A stretch of DNA of 36,633 nucleotides, taken from Chloroflexia bacterium (GTDB lineage Bacteria > Chloroflexota > Chloroflexia > Thermobaculales > Thermobaculaceae). Location: NCBI GenBank assembly GCA_030446765.1, contig JAUJMR010000001.1, positions 923,706-960,338 on the forward strand, written 5' to 3'. A program made the translations under genes and the position numbers. Positions 32,759-36,633 of this stretch are shown piece by piece (within the stretch, counting starts at the first letter, position 1; each line of letters begins with the position of its first letter). Below the pieces are notes generated by a model that saw only the letters and a list, made by a program, of their open reading frames with translations, had not been told where the DNA came from and did not search any database.

Positions 32759-33904
32759 CTATCCCGATGCGCCGACAAGGCGCTCAGCACGCAGGAAGTT
32801 CGCGGCAGGGTTTGCCTGGCCCGTGGTCACCAGGTCCGCAAGCACCTCCCCGATCACGCTCGCGAACTTGAAGCCGTGTCCCGAGCACGGGCTCGCGTAC
32901 ACAACACCGGAGTGCTCTGGGTGGCGATCCACGATGAAGTGCTCGTCAGGAGTGTTCGTGTACAGGCACACGACGCCGGATGCCACGTCACCATCGAGCG
33001 CGGGAATATGCCGCCGAACGAACTCACGGACCGCCAACTCATCCGTGGCCACCACCTCGCGGGAGACCGTGTCGGGGTCCACGTACTCGCCGGAGTGGTG
33101 ACGTCCTAGCTTCACCCCCGGCCACTCCAGGTGCGGGAAGCCGTAGAACGAGTGGTCTGCCGATGTCTCCCAGATGTAGATCGGGAAGCGCGCCGGGTCG
33201 AAAAGCTCCGGGCGCTCCTTCGGGTGCAACCACCACACCGTCTGGCGCTCCGGCTTTAGGGGCAGACGGAGGTCCGCCAGCAGCTTCCCGGTCCACGCCC
33301 CCGCCGTGAAGACGACGCGATCCGCCACGTACCGGGACTCATCGGTCGCCACGACGACCACTTCGGACATCGCCTCCCAACTCCGCACCGGCTCGTTATG
33401 GCGAATCACCGCGCCGTGCTCCGTCGCGAGCCGAAGGTGGGTCTGAATGCAGCGCTCGGGGAAGAGGACGCCAGCCGTCGCCTCGAAGAGCGCAACGTCA
33501 TCCGGACCCGGGTGCAACGCAGGGTAGCGGCGATGGACCTCCGCCCCGTCGAGCAGATCATGGGGCAGTTCGTGCAGGCGGGCGCTCCGCAACGAGCCGC
33601 CCACGACATGCCCCTCCAGCGGCCCCACGAACAGCCCACCGGTCTGCCGCAGCAGCTCCGTGCCCGCCTGAGACTCCACTTCCCGCCACAGCTCATACGC
33701 CCGCCGAAGCAGCGGCACGTAGTCCGGATGCTCCATGTACGCCATCCGGATGATGCGCGACTCGCCATGCGAGGAACCAAGCGCGTGTCCCTGAGAGTGG
33801 GCTTCCAGACCCAGCACGCGGAGGCCGCGCGCCGCGAGCTGGTACACAGCGGCGCTGCCCATCGCTCCAAGCCCCACGACGACCGCGTCGTACTCCGTCC
33901 TCAT
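32759..33904 (-). CDS. solA: N-methyl amino acid oxidase (SolA / monomeric sarcosine oxidase family)
   Basis: 381 residues, intact. FAD-dependent oxidase of secondary amino acids such as sarcosine or N-methyltryptophan, releasing formaldehyde and peroxide. Seen: dinucleotide motif VVVGLGAMGSAAVYQLAARG, SSHGESRIIRMAYMEHPDYV (very typical of SolA), VVFTAGAWTGKLL, and YASPCSGHGFKFA, whose Cys is the usual covalent FAD attachment site. ATG 33904 overlaps the nagA stop as ATGA, so translation is coupled to nagA. The exact substrate is uncertain. Confidence 0.92.
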   Translation of the reverse strand: MRTEYDAVVVGLGAMGSAAVYQLAARGLRVLGLEAHSQGHALGSSHGESRIIRMAYMEHPDYVPLLRRAYELWREVESQAGTELLRQTGGLFVGPLEGHVVGGSLRSARLHELPHDLLDGAEVHRRYPALHPGPDDVALFEATAGVLFPERCIQTHLRLATEHGAVIRHNEPVRSWEAMSEVVVVATDESRYVADRVVFTAGAWTGKLLADLRLPLKPERQTVWWLHPKERPELFDPARFPIYIWETSADHSFYGFPHLEWPGVKLGRHHSGEYVDPDTVSREVVATDELAVREFVRRHIPALDGDVASGVVCLYTNTPDEHFIVDRHPEHSGVVYASPCSGHGFKFASVIGEVLADLVTTGQANPAANFLRAERLVGASG

Positions 33905-35085
33905 GGCCGCTCACCGCCGATGCACGCGAGCCGGTCGCGCCACGAGTCCATAGCCCAGGCCAGGGTGCCCTTGCAGATCGCGGCCTGCAGGTTGAGGGCA
34001 TCATCAAAGACCAGCAGGTCGGCGTCGTGGCCAGGTGCAAGCATGCCTTTGCGCCCATCTACTCCCGCTGCGCGCGCCGGGTTCCGGCTCAGCATCCCGA
34101 CCGCCTCGGGCAGGGGCACCGCCGCCAGAGTCACGAGGTTGCAGAGCGCCTGCGCCATGGTGAGTACGCTGCCCGTGATGGTGCCATCCGCAAGCCGCGC
34201 GACACCGCCCTCGACGGTCGCCTCCTGGCCCGCGAACTCCAAGACCGCACCGGATGGCAAGCCAGCGGCGGTGAGGGCATCGGTGACCACGACGACTCGC
34301 TCCGGCCCGAGGGCACCGATCAGCGCGCGCATCGCCGCGGGGTGCACATGCACGCCATCGCCGATGAGCTCCCCGCGCACACTCTCGGCCTCGATCACCG
34401 CGCCCAAGGGGCCGGGTGCTCGGTGCAGCAGTGGCCGCATCGCGTTGAAGCAGTGGGTGGCGTGCGTGATACCGTGGGAGAGGGCATCACGGGCCTGCTC
34501 GTACGTCGCGTCCGTGTGCCCGATGCTCACGGTAACGCCCGCATCTACCAGCGCCCCAATCATCCGCTCCGCGCCCGGCAGTTCCGGTGCCATCGTCACA
34601 AGTCGAAGGTGTCCGCGGGACAAATCCAGGATCCGCGCAGTCTCCGCCTCGTCCGGCATCCGCAGCCACGAAGGGTCGTGTGCGCCGCGCCGCTCCACGT
34701 TGATGTATGGCCCTTCCATATGGATGCCCAACGGCTCAGCACCGGGACCCGGATCCTCCGTGGCGTCGACAGCGGCGCTGAGCTGGCCTTCCGGCATTGC
34801 GCCTGGAACACCGACCACGCCCGCCAAAAAAGAGGTCGTGCCCGATGACGGTGCCCAGCGAGCGTACGCGCGGATCTCGTCCGGATCCGTGGTGTGCAGG
34901 TTGTAGCCTCCGCCACCGTGGGTGTGGACATCGAGAAAACCGGGGGTGATGATCGCACCATCAACATCGATAACGAGGTCCGTATCGACGGAGTTGACGA
35001 TTCGACCGTTTGCGACACCGAGATCAGTTCCCGCCCGCTCGCCGGATGCATCAACCAGCCGTCCGCCCCACACGCGGTATCGCAC
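33901..35085 (-). CDS. nagA: N-acetylglucosamine-6-phosphate deacetylase
   Basis: 394 residues from GTG 35085, which has GGGAGG 5 bases upstream; the open frame to 35199 adds Arg-rich residues that look non-coding. Removes acetate from GlcNAc-6-P in amino-sugar salvage. Amidohydrolase superfamily: ITPGFLDVHTHGGGGYNLH, IHMEGPYINVERRGAHDP (metal Glu), TVSIGHTDATYEQA (His), HATHCFNAMRPLLHR (His), VVTDALTAAGLP (catalytic Asp). Intact. Divergent from namZ, with 120 bases between. Confidence 0.95.
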   Translation of the reverse strand: MRYRVWGGRLVDASGERAGTDLGVANGRIVNSVDTDLVIDVDGAIITPGFLDVHTHGGGGYNLHTTDPDEIRAYARWAPSSGTTSFLAGVVGVPGAMPEGQLSAAVDATEDPGPGAEPLGIHMEGPYINVERRGAHDPSWLRMPDEAETARILDLSRGHLRLVTMAPELPGAERMIGALVDAGVTVSIGHTDATYEQARDALSHGITHATHCFNAMRPLLHRAPGPLGAVIEAESVRGELIGDGVHVHPAAMRALIGALGPERVVVVTDALTAAGLPSGAVLEFAGQEATVEGGVARLADGTITGSVLTMAQALCNLVTLAAVPLPEAVGMLSRNPARAAGVDGRKGMLAPGHDADLLVFDDALNLQAAICKGTLAWAMDSWRDRLACIGGERP

Positions 35086-35194
35086 CTGAACCTCCCTTCT
35101 CCTGCCCCGACAATGGTAACACAGGCGGCAATCTCTACCTTTGTGGTACATGGCTTGAGGGGACGTAGAACCAGCCCTCACTCGAAGTCTGCGG

Positions 35195-35200
35195 TACAAT
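35195..35200 (+). promoter_or_regulatory. Probable -10 box for namZ (leaderless transcript)
   Basis: TACAAT ends 7 bases before ATG 35208, so transcription would start at or next to the start codon. No Shine-Dalgarno and no clear -35 are seen. Confidence 0.5.
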
Positions 35201-35207
35201 GCGGCCG

Positions 35208-36356
35208 ATGATTACCGGACTACACACACTGCTCGAACAAGGTCATCCACAGCTTGATGGGCTGTGCGTCGGGCTCATCACGAACCAGACCGGGGTGGAC
35301 TGCCGGCTGCGCTCGAACATCGACCTGCTGCACGCCTCGGACCGACTGGACCTGCGCGCGCTCTTCGGTCCGGAACACGGCGTGCGCGGCGATGCCCAGG
35401 CCGGTGAAACGGTCAGCACGACCGTGGATGTCCGCACAGGTCTTCCTGTGCACAGCTTGTACGGCCAGACGCACGCCCCTACGCCAGAGATGCTCGCAGG
35501 ACTCGATGCGTTGGTATTCGACCTCCAGGACATCGGTGTGCGCTACGCCACGTACGCATCCACGATGCTCGGTGCACAGGAATCGGCCGCATCGGAAGGG
35601 CTGTTGTTCGCCGTGCTTGACCGGCCCAACCCGCTGGGCGGCGAGCGGGTCGAGGGTCCGCCGCTTGATCGGGAGTTTGCCTCGTTTGTCGGGGCGTACC
35701 CCATGCCCGTCCGCCACGGGCTGACCCTCGGCGAGCTCGCGCGTCTCGCCGCCTCAGAGCGCGGATGGCCGGAGCCGGTTGTGGTGCCCATGGAAGGGTG
35801 GTCGCGGGCCTCGTGGTACGACGAGACCGGCCTCCTCTGGGTCCAGCCCACACCTAACCTGCCGACGCTCGACGCCGTGACGCTGTACCCCGGCACGTGC
35901 CTCATCGAGGGTACGAACGTGTCCGAGGGTCGGGGCACCACCCGCCCGTTCGAGCTGCTCGGCGCGCCCTGGATCGATCCGTACGAGCTCACGGCTCAAC
36001 TGGAGTCGCGGCAGTTGCCTGGTGTGCTGCCGCGACCGGCCTGGTTCACGCCAATGTTCTCCAAACACGCGGGCGAGTTGTGCGGCGGCGTGCAGCTACA
36101 CATCACGGACCGCGACGCGCTGCGTCCCACCGAGCTGGGCATTCACCTGCTGCACGCCATCCGTTCCCTCGCACCCGAATCATTCGCGTGGCATTTCGGC
36201 GGACACGGACGGCATTTCCTTGACCTACTCATCGGCTCCGACGCGCCCCGACGCGCACTGGAGGGGGGCGCAGACCCAGGCGCCGTGGTCGCTGGCTGGC
36301 GTAACCAGGCCGCGGCGTTCGAAGAACGGCGGCGGCCATACCTGCTGTACCCCTAA
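35208..36356 (+). CDS. namZ: NamZ, exo-beta-N-acetylmuramidase (DUF1343 family)
   Basis: 382 residues, intact. DUF1343 members release N-acetylmuramic acid from the non-reducing end of peptidoglycan fragments. Seen: VGLITNQTGVDCRLRSNIDL, LRALFGPEHGVRGDAQAGE, VHSLYGQTHAPTPEML, ALVFDLQDIGVRYATYASTM, LDRPNPLGGERVEGP, YPGTCLIEGTNVSEGRGTTR, PFELLGAPWIDP, all core motifs of the family. No signal peptide is obvious, unlike many DUF1343 proteins, so location is uncertain. ATG 35208 is preferred over in-frame ATG 35199 because 35199 lies inside the -10 box. With nagA and the SIS remnant it suggests wall-sugar recycling. Confidence 0.92.
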   Translation: MITGLHTLLEQGHPQLDGLCVGLITNQTGVDCRLRSNIDLLHASDRLDLRALFGPEHGVRGDAQAGETVSTTVDVRTGLPVHSLYGQTHAPTPEMLAGLDALVFDLQDIGVRYATYASTMLGAQESAASEGLLFAVLDRPNPLGGERVEGPPLDREFASFVGAYPMPVRHGLTLGELARLAASERGWPEPVVVPMEGWSRASWYDETGLLWVQPTPNLPTLDAVTLYPGTCLIEGTNVSEGRGTTRPFELLGAPWIDPYELTAQLESRQLPGVLPRPAWFTPMFSKHAGELCGGVQLHITDRDALRPTELGIHLLHAIRSLAPESFAWHFGGHGRHFLDLLIGSDAPRRALEGGADPGAVVAGWRNQAAAFEERRRPYLLYP

Positions 36357-36374
36357 TCCGGCACGACGCACTGG

Positions 36375-36383
36375 TGCTATACT
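36375..36383 (+). promoter_or_regulatory. Extended -10 promoter for the leader region
   Basis: TG-C-TATACT at 36375-36383, 19 bases after the namZ stop. Start of transcription would be near 36390, giving a leader of more than 240 bases with two tiny ORFs and hairpins. Confidence 0.55.
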
Positions 36384-36427
36384 GACTGGCGCGGGTGCGA
36401 TTACACCGGCTGGAAAGAAGCGACGTG

Positions 36428-36511
36428 ATGACTATCTCTACATGCCCCACCATCACTGCTGCGGTCCACCGGACCAGTTTCTACCGCCCCCACAAGGAGG
36501 CTGCCTTATGA
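36428..36511 (+). CDS. Leader ORF 1, Thr/Ile-rich (27 codons)
   Basis: MTISTCPTITAAVHRTSFYR then PHKEAAL. Four Thr and two Ile codons occur within the first nine. A modest GGAAAGAAG lies upstream. Its TGA stop overlaps the ATG of leader ORF 2 as ATGA, so the two could be coupled. It may be a regulatory peptide; a chance ORF is also possible. Confidence 0.45.
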   Translation: MTISTCPTITAAVHRTSFYRPHKEAAL

Positions 36512-36543
36512 TCAGCAACCTGATCCTCATACCCCCCAACTAG
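36508..36543 (+). CDS. Leader peptide 2, Ile/Leu-rich (11 codons)
   Basis: MISNLILIPPN, with three Ile and two Leu codons, behind a full AAGGAGG ribosome site 7 bases upstream. Followed within 10-75 bases by two stem-loops. This is the layout of a branched-chain amino acid attenuator (ilv/leu type). The target operon would lie beyond the right edge. Confidence 0.65.
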   Translation: MISNLILIPPN

Positions 36544-36549
36544 TCCAGA

Positions 36550-36615
36550 GGCGGCTGTAGCCGTGCACCGCCAGCCTTCCGTCTTTCGAGTCGTTCAACC
36601 CGAAAGCACGGAAGG
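36550..36615 (+). promoter_or_regulatory. Leader hairpins (putative attenuator)
   Basis: First hairpin GGCGG / CCGCC (36550-36572), with a competing GGCT/AGCC pair inside. Second, strong: CCTTCCGTCTTTCG (36575-36588) pairs with CGAAAG-C-ACGGAAGG (36601-36615), 14 base pairs with one bulge. No T-run is visible before the window ends, so it may pause, terminate further on, or mask a ribosome site. Confidence 0.6.
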
Positions 36616-36633
36616 TGACAGTTGGATACCATA

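Noticed and set aside
36550-36615. T-box riboswitch in the right-edge leader
   Set aside because: No AGGGTGGNACCGCG-type T-box sequence or specifier loop is visible; a leader peptide with its own ribosome site explains the region better.
1-36633. CRISPR array or tRNA/rRNA genes
   Set aside because: No regularly spaced repeats were seen; the three 125-bp repeats are far apart. GGTTCGA-like strings near 12626 and 13172 are not in a cloverleaf context.

Overview
This window looks like a piece of a high-GC bacterial chromosome. The mix suggests Chloroflexota, perhaps a Thermomicrobia/Sphaerobacter-like lineage: an F420-type luciferase-like monooxygenase, an SPL-like radical SAM protein, a KaiC-like ATPase, PPK2, NamZ/NagA, and secreted copper proteins with PxTG tails. 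The placement is inference; no rRNA, tRNA or other phylogenetic marker except uvrA is present. No CRISPR array was seen.

Layout. 1-2522: 5' part of uvrA (minus), with its start region tandemly duplicated. 3280-5345: a TetR regulator divergent from a broken M20 peptidase, with an inverted-repeat operator between them. 5647-7468: luciferase-like oxidoreductase and a nonsense-mutated alpha/beta hydrolase (minus). 7548-10114: a major facilitator gene split by a segment holding a transposase remnant, a 125-bp miniature repeat and an intact secreted Cu/Zn superoxide dismutase; a second copy of the repeat sits in its 5' end. 10223-12057: secreted plastocyanin-like protein, and an SPL-family radical SAM protein. 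12188-15810: sugar-acid catabolism genes (lactonase-like amidohydrolase, HpcH/HpaI aldolase, Gfo/Idh/MocA dehydrogenase), only the aldolase intact. 16607-19438: a KaiC-like ATPase and a response regulator, both broken, the latter by an IS5-type element. 19541-24161: sugar ABC ATPase, VOC protein, TIM-barrel isomerase, SDR dehydrogenase and a broken DUF4432 epimerase-like gene. 24194-26983: intact PEP carboxylase (minus). 27039-29904: a composite transposon bounded by an exact 9-bp target duplication, made of an ISAs1-type IS, a MarR/cupin cargo and a 155-bp non-autonomous relative of the IS. 30080-36356: broken SIS, Nudix and PPK2 genes, then intact solA, nagA and namZ, which point to amino-sugar and cell-wall salvage. 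36376-36633: an apparent attenuator leader with two overlapping tiny ORFs rich in Thr/Ile and Ile/Leu codons plus hairpins; the operon it would control lies outside the window.

The main theme is decay beside conservation. About 16 kb of genes have no frameshift at all (uvrA, ppc, solA, nagA, namZ, sodC and others), while roughly a dozen neighbouring genes carry many frameshifts, nonsense codons or insertions. That clustering suggests real pseudogene formation with mobile-element activity rather than uniform sequencing error, although some indels fall in homopolymers and need read-level checking.
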